Assembly (NCBI GenBank): GCA_016717205.1
Contig: JADKGC010000006.1
Span: 372,001-436,000, forward strand
Length of the DNA stretch: 64,000 bases
DNA from: Candidatus Flexifilum breve
GTDB taxonomy: Bacteria; Chloroflexota; Anaerolineae; Aggregatilineales; Phototrophicaceae
Direction: 5' to 3'
Shown: positions 38,541 to 46,747 of the stretch, piece by piece
Layout: every line of letters begins with the position of its first letter
Position numbering within the stretch: the first letter of the stretch is position 1
The notes under the pieces: generated by a model
The model's input: the letters and a program-made list of their open reading frames with translations, nothing else
Database searches by the model: none
What the model was told of the DNA's origin: nothing
Translations under genes and position numbers: made by a program

Positions 38541-39951
38541 CAAGCGGGACCGTCGCCGTAAATATTGCGCCCTGTCCAGGGCCACGACTGACAGTCGTGA
38601 TTTGTCCGCCGTAGTGCTCCAGGATCGCTTCGATGATGGACAGCCCTAGACCGTTCCCGTTGTATCTGCCCCGCACGGTGTCCGAGCGGTAAAAGCGCTC
38701 AAAGAGATGCCGCTGCTGTTCCTCACTAAAGCCGATGCCGGTATCGCTCACTTGAATCGTGACCATCTGAGGCGTGGACGCCACTGTCATCTGGATGCGT
38801 CCCTGTTCGGTGTATTTGACAGCATTCGACAGGAGATTGTCGACGATGACGCGTAGATCGTTGGAGCTCATGGGCAGTTCCGGCAAATCGGGATCGATCT
38901 GAGTGGCGAACTCCAGCTGCTTGGCTTCGGCTTCGATGCGCCAATGCCGAATGAGGTCATGCAGAATCGATGCGGTATCGGTCACGACACCATTCTGGGT
39001 GTGCCGCCCTTCGTCAATGCGTGCCAGCAGCAGCAGCGATGAGACGAGTTCCGCCATGTGATCGATCTCCTGCTGGATCTCGGTGAGATAGGTTTCGCGT
39101 TCAGCCTTTGGTAGTGTCTCATCGCTGAGTGCTTCGGCGCGCAGCTTGAGGGTCATCAGCGGCGTGCGCAGTTCGTGGGCGGCGTTGCTGACAAAGTTCC
39201 GCTGCGTCTTCATCAGCGTTTCAAGCTGTCCCGCCATAAAATTGAGCGTCTTGCCCAGCTGACCGATTTCGTCCTGCGTGGTGACTTGAATGCGCGTATC
39301 CAGCGCCCCCTGCGCCATGTTGAGCGCCGAATTGCGCAGATGCTGTACTGGGCGTGAAATCGTACTCGACACCCACATCGAGGCCGCAACCACGAGTACG
39401 AGCACAGGGAGGGTGGCTATCGCCAACTCCATGTACCGGCGGTTCACCTCGGCATAAGCGGGAGCCATGGGCTCGGACAAGACCAAATATCCGAGTGCCT
39501 CACCTTCATACCTGACCGACACGGCCAGATATAACGCCGCTTCCCCCACGTGATTCGGGCGAATGTCCGATCCAATTTGTACGCTGTCGGCTTCGACGAG
39601 TTCGGGCGACACTGGGACGCGATCCACCTGCTCGTAGCCGGTGTTTGCCGTGTAACCAACGACCCGATAATTTCGGTCAAGAATGAGATAGTCGTGCCCC
39701 ACTTCTTGTTGAAGGGCCGCCAACATGCGCCCGATGCCCCCTTCATCCTCGCCTTCTAGGTAGTGGCCTAAGGGTTCGGCAAAAGTCGCCGCAACCAGCA
39801 GGGCATCCGTTTCGAGATGATGCTGATAGAATTCCAGCGTCGCCGCTTCCAGTTGTCGTCCAGCGATGAGAAACTGCACCGTTCCGCCCACAAATGCGAT
39901 TCCGATGAAGATCACCAGAATACGCTGGCGAATGGTCAGCCGGTTGAGCAT
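38470..39951 (-). CDS. sensor histidine kinase with HAMP domain
   Basis: Two membrane helices (about 10-30 and 160-180) bracket an extracytoplasmic sensor domain with a LVSPE-like PAS/Cache fold. HAMP, HisKA (His in NAAHELRTPLMT near residue 265) and HATPase (VDNLLSNAVKYT, DTGIGFS, GNGLGLSIIE) follow. The start is ATG 39951, five bases after the regulator's stop. The tail after the last beta-strand (RRSHLPHRQAVP) is unusual and comes from sequence shared with the convergent CDF gene. Confidence 0.92.
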   Translation of the reverse strand: MLNRLTIRQRILVIFIGIAFVGGTVQFLIAGRQLEAATLEFYQHHLETDALLVAATFAEPLGHYLEGEDEGGIGRMLAALQQEVGHDYLILDRNYRVVGYTANTGYEQVDRVPVSPELVEADSVQIGSDIRPNHVGEAALYLAVSVRYEGEALGYLVLSEPMAPAYAEVNRRYMELAIATLPVLVLVVAASMWVSSTISRPVQHLRNSALNMAQGALDTRIQVTTQDEIGQLGKTLNFMAGQLETLMKTQRNFVSNAAHELRTPLMTLKLRAEALSDETLPKAERETYLTEIQQEIDHMAELVSSLLLLARIDEGRHTQNGVVTDTASILHDLIRHWRIEAEAKQLEFATQIDPDLPELPMSSNDLRVIVDNLLSNAVKYTEQGRIQMTVASTPQMVTIQVSDTGIGFSEEQQRHLFERFYRSDTVRGRYNGNGLGLSIIEAILEHYGGQITTVSRGPGQGAIFTATVPLVKPLTARRSHLPHRQAVPDGSSH

Positions 39952-39956
39952 AGCGG

Positions 39957-40652
39957 TTAACTCCCTTCCGGATCGGTAAACCGGTAGCCAACGCCGCGAA
40001 TCGTTTGCAGATAAACCGGATTCGCTGGATCGGTTTCCAGTTTCGCCCGCAGCCAACTCATATGCACATCGAGCGTCCGGGTATCGCCGAGCCAGTCCGT
40101 CCCCCAAACTTCATCGAATAAGCGGTCGCGCGTGACGACTTTGCCGAGATTGGTCATGAGCAGTGACAAAATCTCGAATTCTTTCTGGCGCAGAGTCAGT
40201 TCATGCCCGCTGCGCGTGACCGTATGCGCTTCAAGATCCAGCGCAATCTCCCCGACCATGATGCGCTGCGGCAGCTGCTGCCCTTGATCGAGGCGCACCC
40301 GGCGCAGCATCGCCCGGACATGCGCTTCCAGTTCCTTGTAGCCAAACGGTTTCACCAGATAGTCATCTGCGCCAAGTTCCAGGCCTTTGATGCGATCGGT
40401 GCTGTCGTCGAGCGCGGTCAGCATGATGATCGGCATGGTGCTGTGCGCTCGGATCGCCTGACACACCTGCCAACCATCCAAGCCCGGCATCATCACGTCA
40501 AGCACTACCACGTCCGGTTTTTCGACCAGTGCCAAGCTCAATCCAGCATGACCATCGTTGGCGACGGTCACCCGGTAGCCTCCGCGCTCAAACGAGGAGC
40601 GAAGGGGATCGGTCAATTTGCGTTCATCATCAATCAGGAGAATGTGTGTCAT
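39957..40652 (-). CDS. OmpR/PhoB-family response regulator
   Basis: The receiver has Asp8-Asp9, the phospho-acceptor Asp52 in VLDVMMP and Lys in YLVKPFG. The winged helix (about 130-228) has LTLRQKEFEILSLLM and the recognition region TRTLDVHMSWLRAKL. I use ATG 40652 (MTHILLIDDE) rather than the in-frame start eight codons earlier. It is preceded by a promoter with phased direct repeats and so is probably autoregulated with its kinase. Confidence 0.94.
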   Translation of the reverse strand: MTHILLIDDERKLTDPLRSSFERGGYRVTVANDGHAGLSLALVEKPDVVVLDVMMPGLDGWQVCQAIRAHSTMPIIMLTALDDSTDRIKGLELGADDYLVKPFGYKELEAHVRAMLRRVRLDQGQQLPQRIMVGEIALDLEAHTVTRSGHELTLRQKEFEILSLLMTNLGKVVTRDRLFDEVWGTDWLGDTRTLDVHMSWLRAKLETDPANPVYLQTIRGVGYRFTDPEGS

Positions 40653-40679
40653 TGTGTGCGGCCCTATCCACTGCACACG

Positions 40680-40718
40680 ATTCTACCGCTGATTGGAGAG
40701 ATTTAAGGCAGATTTAAG
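40680..40718 (-). promoter_or_regulatory. regulated promoter of the RR/HK pair with Pho-box-like repeats
   Basis: On the minus strand CTTAAATC occurs twice with a 3-bp gap (an 11-bp period, TTTAAG at 40702 and 40713 on plus). The proximal copy sits at the -35 position, 16 bp before a -10 TAGAAT (40680-40685). This is the arrangement of cyanobacterial-type Pho boxes (PyTTAAPyPy repeats) and of OmpR-class activation in general. Confidence 0.55.
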
Positions 40719-40746
40719 CGAATCAACGGGGCAGTCCCGAAAGCCT

Positions 40747-41418
40747 CTAGGCTGTACTATACTGCATGGGTTCACGGATGAGTTGGTAGGCGAAGCCACC
40801 CAGTACCGTTCCAATGACCGGCGCGACGAGATAGATCCACTGATTGTCCAGTACGCCCGCGATCAGCGCTGGACCTAGTGAGCGTGCCGGATTCATTGAT
40901 GCCCCGCTGATTGGTCCACCCCACAATGCATCCAGCGCGACCGTGAAACCGATGGCGAGTGCGGCAGGTGTACCGACAGCTTTCGTGTCGGTGGCGACTG
41001 AGATAATGACGAACATCAGCACCGCACTGAGCAGAATTTCCAATCCGAAGGACTGCCCAATCGAACCGGAGGGGATTGTTGTGCCCAACGCTGCCAGCTC
41101 GCCAATGAGCAAGCGCAGAGTCAGCGCACCCAAAACCGCCGCGAGGAGTTGGGCGACGACATAATAGACGACTTCACGCCACGGAAAATGGCGTGTCACC
41201 GCAAAGGCGATGGTCACTGCCGGGTTGAAGTGTGCGCCGGAAATATGCCCGGTTGCCGCTATCATCACGGTGATGATCAAGCCAAAGGTGAGCGCGATCC
41301 CGACATGCGTCAGTGCGCCAGTCTGCGCGTTTACCATGATCGCACCGCAGCCCGCTGTCACCAGTGCGAATGTGCCAATGAATTCTGCGCCTGCGCGCCG
41401 CAGTAGGCTGCGCTCCAT
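40747..41418 (-). CDS. MIP-family aquaporin, probable arsenite/metalloid channel
   Basis: Six membrane helices and two NPA half-helices (GAHFNPAVT and ASMNPARS) define the aquaporin fold. Its start overlaps the phosphoesterase stop, placing it at the 3' end of the arsC operon. AqpS channels in other ars operons let arsenite out after arsenate is reduced, which is the most likely role here. 223 residues, short termini. Confidence 0.88.
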   Translation of the reverse strand: MERSLLRRAGAEFIGTFALVTAGCGAIMVNAQTGALTHVGIALTFGLIITVMIAATGHISGAHFNPAVTIAFAVTRHFPWREVVYYVVAQLLAAVLGALTLRLLIGELAALGTTIPSGSIGQSFGLEILLSAVLMFVIISVATDTKAVGTPAALAIGFTVALDALWGGPISGASMNPARSLGPALIAGVLDNQWIYLVAPVIGTVLGGFAYQLIREPMQYSTA

Positions 41419-42155
41419 CAGCCAGATCCTTTGCGCAGCAGTTGAGCGAAATGATGCGGCATCCCACCCTCTTCGGGCGTCGCCTCAATCGCCTGGGCGG
41501 CGCGTTCGACATCATAGGCGACCCGGATGAATTCGACCTGTACAGCACGCCCGGTGATGGTGAGGGTGATATACCCCGCACGCGGATCATGGTCTTTCGG
41601 CTTGCCGACACTGCCCGCGTTGATCACATGCCGTCCGCTCGGCAGCACCTTGTGATACGGCAGGTGCGTATGCCCGCAGACCAGCACATCTGCCTGCGCG
41701 GCATCCATAATGCGCTCAAAGTAGTCATCGGGACGATCTTCAAAGAGATACTCGTTGACCTTGCGCGGGCTGCCATGCACCAGCAGCACTTGGAGATCGC
41801 CTAACTGCAAGGGAATATGGGCAGGCAGATCGTGCAGAAACGCCCTGTTGTCCTCGGTGGTATGGGCGTTCGTCCACGCAATCGACAGCTCGCCGCGCCG
41901 CCGCTCGACATCGGTTTTGTACGCGCAGCCGCAGTCATCGCTGCTGCTGCCCACACCCTGATCGTAATTCCCCATCAGGGTTGGGATACCCCGTTGACGA
42001 ATCAAGTTCACCACTTCGTTTGGGAATGTCCCATAGCCGACGAGATCGCCGAGGCAGTACAGCCGGGACAATCCGCGCGCGTCGATGTCCTGAAATACCG
42101 CTTCCAGCGCGGGCAGGTTACCGTGAATATCGCCAAAAATCGTGATTGCGTTCAA
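41418..42155 (-). CDS. metallophosphoesterase (calcineurin-like)
   Basis: Di-metal site motifs in order: GDIHGN (residues 8-13), GDLVGYG, GNYDQG, HGS and GHTHLPY. This is the YfcE/MPE-2 compact fold of 245 residues. The substrate is unknown. Similar phosphoesterases occur in other ars operons, where phosphate analogues or phospho-compounds may be handled. Coupled to the aquaporin by an ATGA overlap, and 14 bp downstream of the ArsR-ArsC fusion gene. Confidence 0.88.
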   Translation of the reverse strand: MNAITIFGDIHGNLPALEAVFQDIDARGLSRLYCLGDLVGYGTFPNEVVNLIRQRGIPTLMGNYDQGVGSSSDDCGCAYKTDVERRRGELSIAWTNAHTTEDNRAFLHDLPAHIPLQLGDLQVLLVHGSPRKVNEYLFEDRPDDYFERIMDAAQADVLVCGHTHLPYHKVLPSGRHVINAGSVGKPKDHDPRAGYITLTITGRAVQVEFIRVAYDVERAAQAIEATPEEGGMPHHFAQLLRKGSG

Positions 42156-42169
42156 AAGCCCTCCGAGAG

Positions 42170-42922
42170 CTACTGCTGTGCCAAGGTGATGAGAAAATGC
42201 TCGATGCGGATACGCAGACGCTGCGCGATCTGCATAAATGCTGCTTGGCGCTGTTCGGCATTGGGGATCGCCAGCGGATCGGAATAGCCCCAGTGGAGCT
42301 GCTGCCCATCACCGGGGAAGGTCGGGCAGTTTTCGCGCGCCTTATCACAAACCGTGATCACATAATCGAAGGGCTGTCCCTCGTATTCGCTCACGTGATG
42401 CACCGACTGCGCCCGAATATCAATGCCGAGGCTGTCCATTGTAAATATCGCATCCGGGTGCACCTGGGTGGGATGACTGCCCGCGCTGAAGGCGGTGATT
42501 TTCCTCTGGGAAAGCTCACGCAGCAGTCCTTGTGCCATTTGTGAGCGCGCACTGTTATGCGTACACACGACCAGAACGCGCGCGGCGGGCAGGTGATCGA
42601 GGTTGATCACGCGGCGCGGTTCGGACAACAGGGGATGCAGCGCACTGCCAGCCGCCAGATACAGATCGCGAAGCCGTTCGAGGTCGAGCGTGTAATACAC
42701 ATCCCGTCCATCGGCTTCACTGCGGCGCGTGGTGACGAGCGCCTCCTCACGCATCTTCTTGAGATGGTAGGACACGAGGTTCATCGGCTGCTGGAGTAGT
42801 GTGACGAGTTCGTTCACCTGATGATCGCCGCTGGCTAGTGCCTTAAGCATGCCCCAGCGCGCATCGTTCGCCAGCAGCTTGATGAAATCGGGCGATTGGT
42901 CAGCGTGTGCCAGCGGAGTCAA
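42170..42922 (-). CDS. ArsR-ArsC fusion: HTH regulator with thioredoxin-type arsenate reductase domain
   Basis: Residues about 8-95 form an ArsR/SmtB winged helix (ELVTLLQQPMNLVSYHLKKM) with no cysteine. Residues about 108-250 form a low-molecular-weight phosphatase-type ArsC with the P-loop CTHNSARSQ and a redox pair CDKARENC, so all three catalytic cysteines are present. I start at TTG 42922, which overlaps the arsC stop (TTGA) and has GGAG eight bases upstream. Fused ArsRC proteins have been reported, for instance in Leptospirillum. It could reduce arsenate and regulate, sensing with the ArsC half. Confidence 0.88.
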   Translation of the reverse strand: MTPLAHADQSPDFIKLLANDARWGMLKALASGDHQVNELVTLLQQPMNLVSYHLKKMREEALVTTRRSEADGRDVYYTLDLERLRDLYLAAGSALHPLLSEPRRVINLDHLPAARVLVVCTHNSARSQMAQGLLRELSQRKITAFSAGSHPTQVHPDAIFTMDSLGIDIRAQSVHHVSEYEGQPFDYVITVCDKARENCPTFPGDGQQLHWGYSDPLAIPNAEQRQAAFMQIAQRLRIRIEHFLITLAQQ

Positions 42923-43359
42923 ATGACACGCTCCGCTTCTTCGGTTTCCGCCAACCACAGCTTAATGCGCGCTTCAATCTGATCGCGGACTTCGCGGAAA
43001 CGCGCCAGCTTCTCCTCATCGGTGCCGTCGGCCCGCGCCGGATCATCAAACAGCCAGCGATGAATGCGCTTGGCATCGGCGTTTATGCGAGGACAATCAT
43101 CTTCTGCCTTGCGACAGACGATCACGGCGTCATCGAACGTCATTCGCCCCATATACTCTTTAATGTTTTTGGACTTCTGCCCGCTGACATCAATCCCAAT
43201 TTCAGCCATCACCTGCACAGTCATGGGGTGCAAACCTTTGGCTTCCATGCCCGCGCTGTATGCTTCGTACTTATCACCCGCGAGCGTGCGCAGGAACGCT
43301 TCCGCCATCTGCGAGCGAGCGGAATTCCCCGTGCAGAGGAACAAAACACGCTTAGGCAT
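42919..43359 (-). CDS. arsC: arsenate reductase, thioredoxin-coupled
   Basis: The 146-residue protein has Cys9 in the P-loop CTGNSARSQ and the relay pair Cys82/Cys89 (CRKAEDDC), the same spacing as plasmid pI258 ArsC. It converts arsenate to arsenite with thioredoxin. I start at ATG 43359, GGAG eight bases upstream. It heads the minus-strand operon arsC, ArsR-ArsC, phosphoesterase, aquaporin and lies just behind a palindromic operator. Confidence 0.94.
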   Translation of the reverse strand: MPKRVLFLCTGNSARSQMAEAFLRTLAGDKYEAYSAGMEAKGLHPMTVQVMAEIGIDVSGQKSKNIKEYMGRMTFDDAVIVCRKAEDDCPRINADAKRIHRWLFDDPARADGTDEEKLARFREVRDQIEARIKLWLAETEEAERVI

Positions 43360-43383
43360 CACATTTACTCCAATTTAGATTAG

Positions 43384-43399
43384 TTCAATTTAAATTGAA
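43384..43399 (-). promoter_or_regulatory. palindromic operator before arsC
   Basis: TTCAATTTAAATTGAA is a perfect 16-bp palindrome 25 bp before the arsC start, at the position of a promoter. It does not match the ATYGA-N6-TCRAT boxes further along, so a different regulator, perhaps the ArsR-ArsC fusion, may bind. Confidence 0.55.
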
Positions 43400-43470
43400 G
43401 TTTATTCGAGACATCGCAAGCGAGCAAGAGGAGTCGTGTTAAGTTTTGGAGAAGGAGATTTAAAACAGAC

Positions 43471-43496
43471 CGTGTGGTGTCGAGGAACACCATACG
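43471..43496 (-). terminator. hairpin after the ArsO-like gene
   Basis: A 10-bp stem with one wobble (CGTGTGGTGT against ACACCATACG), loop CGAGGA. On the minus strand TTTTAAA follows a few bases on. It lies downstream of the flavoprotein stop at 43529. Confidence 0.5.
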
Positions 43497-43528
43497 GCAT
43501 AGACGGTTTCTTTTCAGCGCCAGCCCGT

Positions 43529-44638
43529 TCAGGCAGGCTGAAGACTGTCACAGCAGCGTCGTGCCTCGGTAGTAACCGGACGTTTGCAGTAGCGGCGCAG
43601 ATCGCGGATCACATAGGCGGCATCAGCGCCACTGCCCCGCAGAGTCGCGGATGCGTGAGAACGCTGCCCTGAAATCCCGACATAGTACAATCCCGGAACG
43701 GTCGTGCTGACGCCGCCCGTGTGCAGCGCGTTCCCATTCTCATCGAGCGCGCCCAATGCTGCCAGGTAGGGGAAATTGGGGCGGAAACCGGTAGCGAAAA
43801 TCACTGTGTCAAACTCGTCTGCTTGCCCATCTTCCCACTGAACACCGGTTTCGGTAAACCGCTCGAGTAAGGCGTGGTAGGTAGGGTTGCCCGATGCCAG
43901 CGCCGCTTGATAAACCCCCGTATCCAGAACCTCGGCTTTCTTGATCTCGCCCGGATTCCAGCTTGGAAAAGCACGTTTCCACGTATCGATGCCGGTGATG
44001 CGAATCCAGAAGTGAACATCGCGCCCCCAGATGCGCTGCTGCCGGAACCGCACAGGATCGCGGCTTGTGAGCGTGACCCGGGCGGTCTGTGCCAGGTCAA
44101 CGGCAATTTGTACCGCCGAGTTCCCCGCGCCAATCACCAAAACGCGCTGGTGTTTGAACGCGGTCGGGTTCTGGTAGGACGAGGAGTGTAGAATCTTCCC
44201 CTGATAGCGCTCTTGCCCCTCCAACTGTGGCAGGTGCGGGCGGCTGAAAGCGCCTGTTGCGGCGATGATGCTCCGCGCTGTGAGCGTTCCTTGCCCGTTC
44301 ATGTGCACAATGAAGTTCACGCCCTGTCGTTCGATGCGTTTCACAAACGCATGAGTGCGAATGGGGAGGCGAAAGTGTTCTGCATAGGCGTGTAAGTAGT
44401 CCACGACTTCATCGCGGGTGGGATAGCGTTCAGGGGGACCGGGAAAACGCATCCCCGGCAGCGATGAGTAGCGTGCTGGCGAAAACAGCTTCAGGCTGTC
44501 GTAATAGCGTTTCCACGAACCAGTGGCTTCGTCACTGGCTTCAAGGATGAGAAAGCGTAGTCCAGCACGCTGCAGATGATAGCCGGCAGCTAGACCGGAT
44601 TGCCCGCCACCAATCACAAGCGCATCATAGATTTCCAT
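43529..44638 (-). CDS. ArsO-like flavin-dependent monooxygenase/oxidoreductase
   Basis: An FAD site GGGQSGLAAGYHL at residues 9-21, a second Rossmann motif VIGAGNSAVQIAVDLA near 165, and FATGFRP near 287 place it in the FMO/CzcO-like family that includes ArsO of ars operons. 369 residues. ATG 44638 has GGAGG eight bases upstream. An ArsR box (44666) lies just upstream, so it belongs to the regulon. Substrate unknown. ArsO is tied to arsenic resistance by genetics. Confidence 0.85.
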   Translation of the reverse strand: MEIYDALVIGGGQSGLAAGYHLQRAGLRFLILEASDEATGSWKRYYDSLKLFSPARYSSLPGMRFPGPPERYPTRDEVVDYLHAYAEHFRLPIRTHAFVKRIERQGVNFIVHMNGQGTLTARSIIAATGAFSRPHLPQLEGQERYQGKILHSSSYQNPTAFKHQRVLVIGAGNSAVQIAVDLAQTARVTLTSRDPVRFRQQRIWGRDVHFWIRITGIDTWKRAFPSWNPGEIKKAEVLDTGVYQAALASGNPTYHALLERFTETGVQWEDGQADEFDTVIFATGFRPNFPYLAALGALDENGNALHTGGVSTTVPGLYYVGISGQRSHASATLRGSGADAAYVIRDLRRYCKRPVTTEARRCCDSLQPA

Positions 44639-44665
44639 GTGTTTCCCTCCACAAAGATGTGACAT

Positions 44666-44681
44666 ATTGATAAGTATCGAT
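44666..44681 (-). promoter_or_regulatory. ArsR box 1
   Basis: ATTGATAAGTATCGAT: ATTGA, six bases, TCGAT. Same half-sites and spacing as the boxes at 45043, 45106 and 45151. 28 bp before the flavoprotein start. Confidence 0.65.
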
Positions 44682-44703
44682 ACGTTGTGCCAAAAAAAGA
44701 GGT

Positions 44704-45030
44704 TTACTCGCCCGTGATCGGAATCTCGTCCACGGCGATCACCTTTTCCGCGTAATTCGGGGCGAAATTACGGATGAGCAGACCGCAGCACAGCGTAAAC
44801 TGTTCCTGATTAAGGGTATAGTAGCGAAAACGTCCTTCTTCGCGGACGTACACCAAATCGGCCTCCTCCAACTTTTTTAGATGGTGGCTGACCGTCGGCT
44901 GATTCACTTTGCCGCCCATCTTCTCGACCAGATCATTCACATTGAGCCACACGCAGCACAAGTGACTCATGATCTCCTGACGAGTTTCATCGGCTATCGC
45001 TTTGGCAAACAGGACTTGGTTCGTGTTCAT
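44704..45030 (-). CDS. arsR: ArsR/SmtB-family metalloregulator
   Basis: The 108-residue repressor has the winged helix VNQPTVSHHLKKLEEADLV and cysteine pairs at HLCCVWL and FTLCCGLL that can bind As(III). I start at ATG 45030. A longer frame to 45192 exists but would run through the promoter. The gene lies between two promoters bearing the same operator, and is divergent from the flavoprotein at 45183. Confidence 0.9.
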   Translation of the reverse strand: MNTNQVLFAKAIADETRQEIMSHLCCVWLNVNDLVEKMGGKVNQPTVSHHLKKLEEADLVYVREEGRFRYYTLNQEQFTLCCGLLIRNFAPNYAEKVIAVDEIPITGE

Positions 45031-45037
45031 ACGACTT

Positions 45038-45065
45038 ATCATATCGATATTTGTCGATGTGTCAA
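45038..45065 (-). promoter_or_regulatory. arsR promoter with operator in the spacer (ArsR box 2)
   Basis: On the minus strand: -35 TTGACA (45060-45065, perfect), 16-bp spacer and -10 TATGAT (45038-45043). ArsR box 2 (45043-45058, ATCGA, six bases, TCGAT) fills the spacer, so binding would block polymerase. The -10 lies seven bases before the ATG, predicting a leaderless mRNA. Confidence 0.7.
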
Positions 45066-45105
45066 GCGGGCACTTTGTCCAAGATAGTCTCGTCAAAGTT
45101 GACGT

Positions 45106-45166
45106 ATTGACAAACATCGATATAAACCATAGACTGCTCACTATCAATAAATCGACAAACATCAAT
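45106..45166 (+). promoter_or_regulatory. promoter of the Cys-tailed flavoprotein operon with ArsR boxes 3 and 4
   Basis: -35 TTGACA (45107-45112), 17-bp spacer and -10 TAGACT (45130-45135). Box 3 (ATTGACAAACATCGAT, 45106-45121) covers the -35. Box 4 (ATCGACAAACATCAAT, 45151-45166) lies in the early transcribed region. GGAGG (45172-45176) is the ribosome site. Confidence 0.7.
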
Positions 45167-45182
45167 ACGTTGGAGGTTAGAG

Positions 45183-46653
45183 ATGAGCGCACTTCCTGTA
45201 GCGGTAATTGGCGCGGGTCCAGTTGGTCTAGCCGCCGCTGCCCACCTGATTGAACGCGGCGAAACGCCGCTGCTCTTCGAAGCTGGCGCGGAAGTCGGCG
45301 CGAGTATGCGTCAGTGGGCGCATGTGCGCATGTTCTCCCCGTGGGAATATACGGTGGATGGCGCGACGAAACGACTGCTCGAAGCGCATGGCTGGCAGAT
45401 GCCGCCGAAAGACCAACTGCCGACCGGAGGTGACATGGTGGAGCAGTATCTTATGCCCTTCGCAGCGCTCCCCGAAATCACGCCGCACTTACATCTGAAT
45501 GCGCGGGTGGTCGCAGTCGGCCCGCCGCCATGTGGACAAGATGAAAGATGGTGGACGCGACACTGCCCCCTTCGTCCTGCAAGTCGAGTATGCCAGCGGC
45601 GAAGAAGCTTTGATTGAAGCCCGCGCCGTAATCGATGCATCGGGGACGTGGCAGCAGCCTAACCCGATGGGCGCGAATGGTTTACCCGCTGTAGGTGAGC
45701 GGCGTTACGCAGATCAGATCGCTTATGGCATTCCCGATATTCTGGGCAGCGCACAAACGCGCTATGCCAACAAGCGCGTCATGGTCGTCGGCAGTGGACA
45801 TTCTGCCCTAAACGCTCTGCTCGAACTGGCGGAACTGGCACGATCCGCGCCGAACACCGAGATCCTGTGGACGATGCGCGGCGATAACCTGCGCCGGGTG
45901 TATGGCGGTGGAGAAGATGACGCACTTCCGGCGCGTGGACAATTGGGAACGCGCCTGAAAGCAGCGGTCGATGCGCGCATTGTGCAAATCGTATCGCCCT
46001 TCCGCGTGCGGGAAGTTACAGCGAACGAAGGCGGACTGGATGTGATCGGGGAAACCGCTGAAGGTCTGCAAACCGTCCAGGTCGATGAAATCATTGTCGC
46101 GACCGGAGCACGTCCCCAGCTCGACATGCTGCGCGAACTGCGGCTCGATCTCGATCCAGCGCTCGAAAGTACCCGTCTGCTTGCGCCAATGATCGACCCC
46201 AATATACACTCGTGCGGCACAGTCCGCCCGCATGGCGAAGCCGAACTTCGCCAGCCGGAAAAGAATCTCTACATCGTCGGTATGAAGAGTTACGGGCGTG
46301 CCCCGACGTTCCTCTTGGCGACTGGCTATGAGCAGGTGCGTTCGGTCGTCGCGGCGCTCACGGGCGATTGGGAAGCCGCGCGCGCTGTGCAGTTGAATCT
46401 GCCTGAAACCGGCGTATGCAGCACCGATCTCGTCGACGGCGGCTCGTGCTGCGCTCCGGAATCGACGGCATCTCCGAGACTGGCGATCAACAGCATTCCG
46501 GTAGCGAGCATTCCACTCCAAGTTATCCCCGTCGCGCTGAACACCATCGCCCAAGCGACCATAACCAACCGGGATTGTGGCTGCGCGGACGACTGCTGTG
46601 GGGATGGCGTTCGTTCACAGACGTGTGCCTGCGACACCGCCTGCTGCTCGTAA
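45183..46653 (+). pseudogene. FAD-dependent oxidoreductase with cysteine-rich C-terminal tail, one frameshift
   Basis: The N-terminus has the FAD motif GAGPVGLAAAAHL. A second dinucleotide site VMVVGSGHSALNALLEL and ATGARPQ identify a thioredoxin-reductase/FMO-like flavoprotein. The frame changes near 45518-45522, where removing one G gives VVAVARRHV. The restored protein is about 490 residues. The last 75 residues contain a GGSCC cluster and a terminal block with CGC, CC, CAC and CC, about ten Cys in all, suited to bind As(III) or another soft metal. It is under the ArsR boxes upstream. I know of no named family with this tail. Confidence 0.75.
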
Positions 46654-46685
46654 TGGTTTCGCGCTGAGGGACTCGCTTGTTTTAC

Positions 46686-46712
46686 GGGTGATGGGCAGTT
46701 CTCCCATCACCC
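46686..46712 (+). terminator. terminator between the flavoprotein and MFS genes
   Basis: A perfect 10-bp stem GGGTGATGGG/CCCATCACCC, loop CAGTTCT, followed by TTGTGTT. Confidence 0.7.
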
Positions 46713-46747
46713 TTGTGTTCTCCAAACTCAACCATCGGGATGATCGA

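Noticed and set aside
44704..45192. Longer arsR reading frame beginning at 45192
   Set aside because: It would run through the promoter and operators between the divergent genes. ATG 45030 gives the family-length protein.
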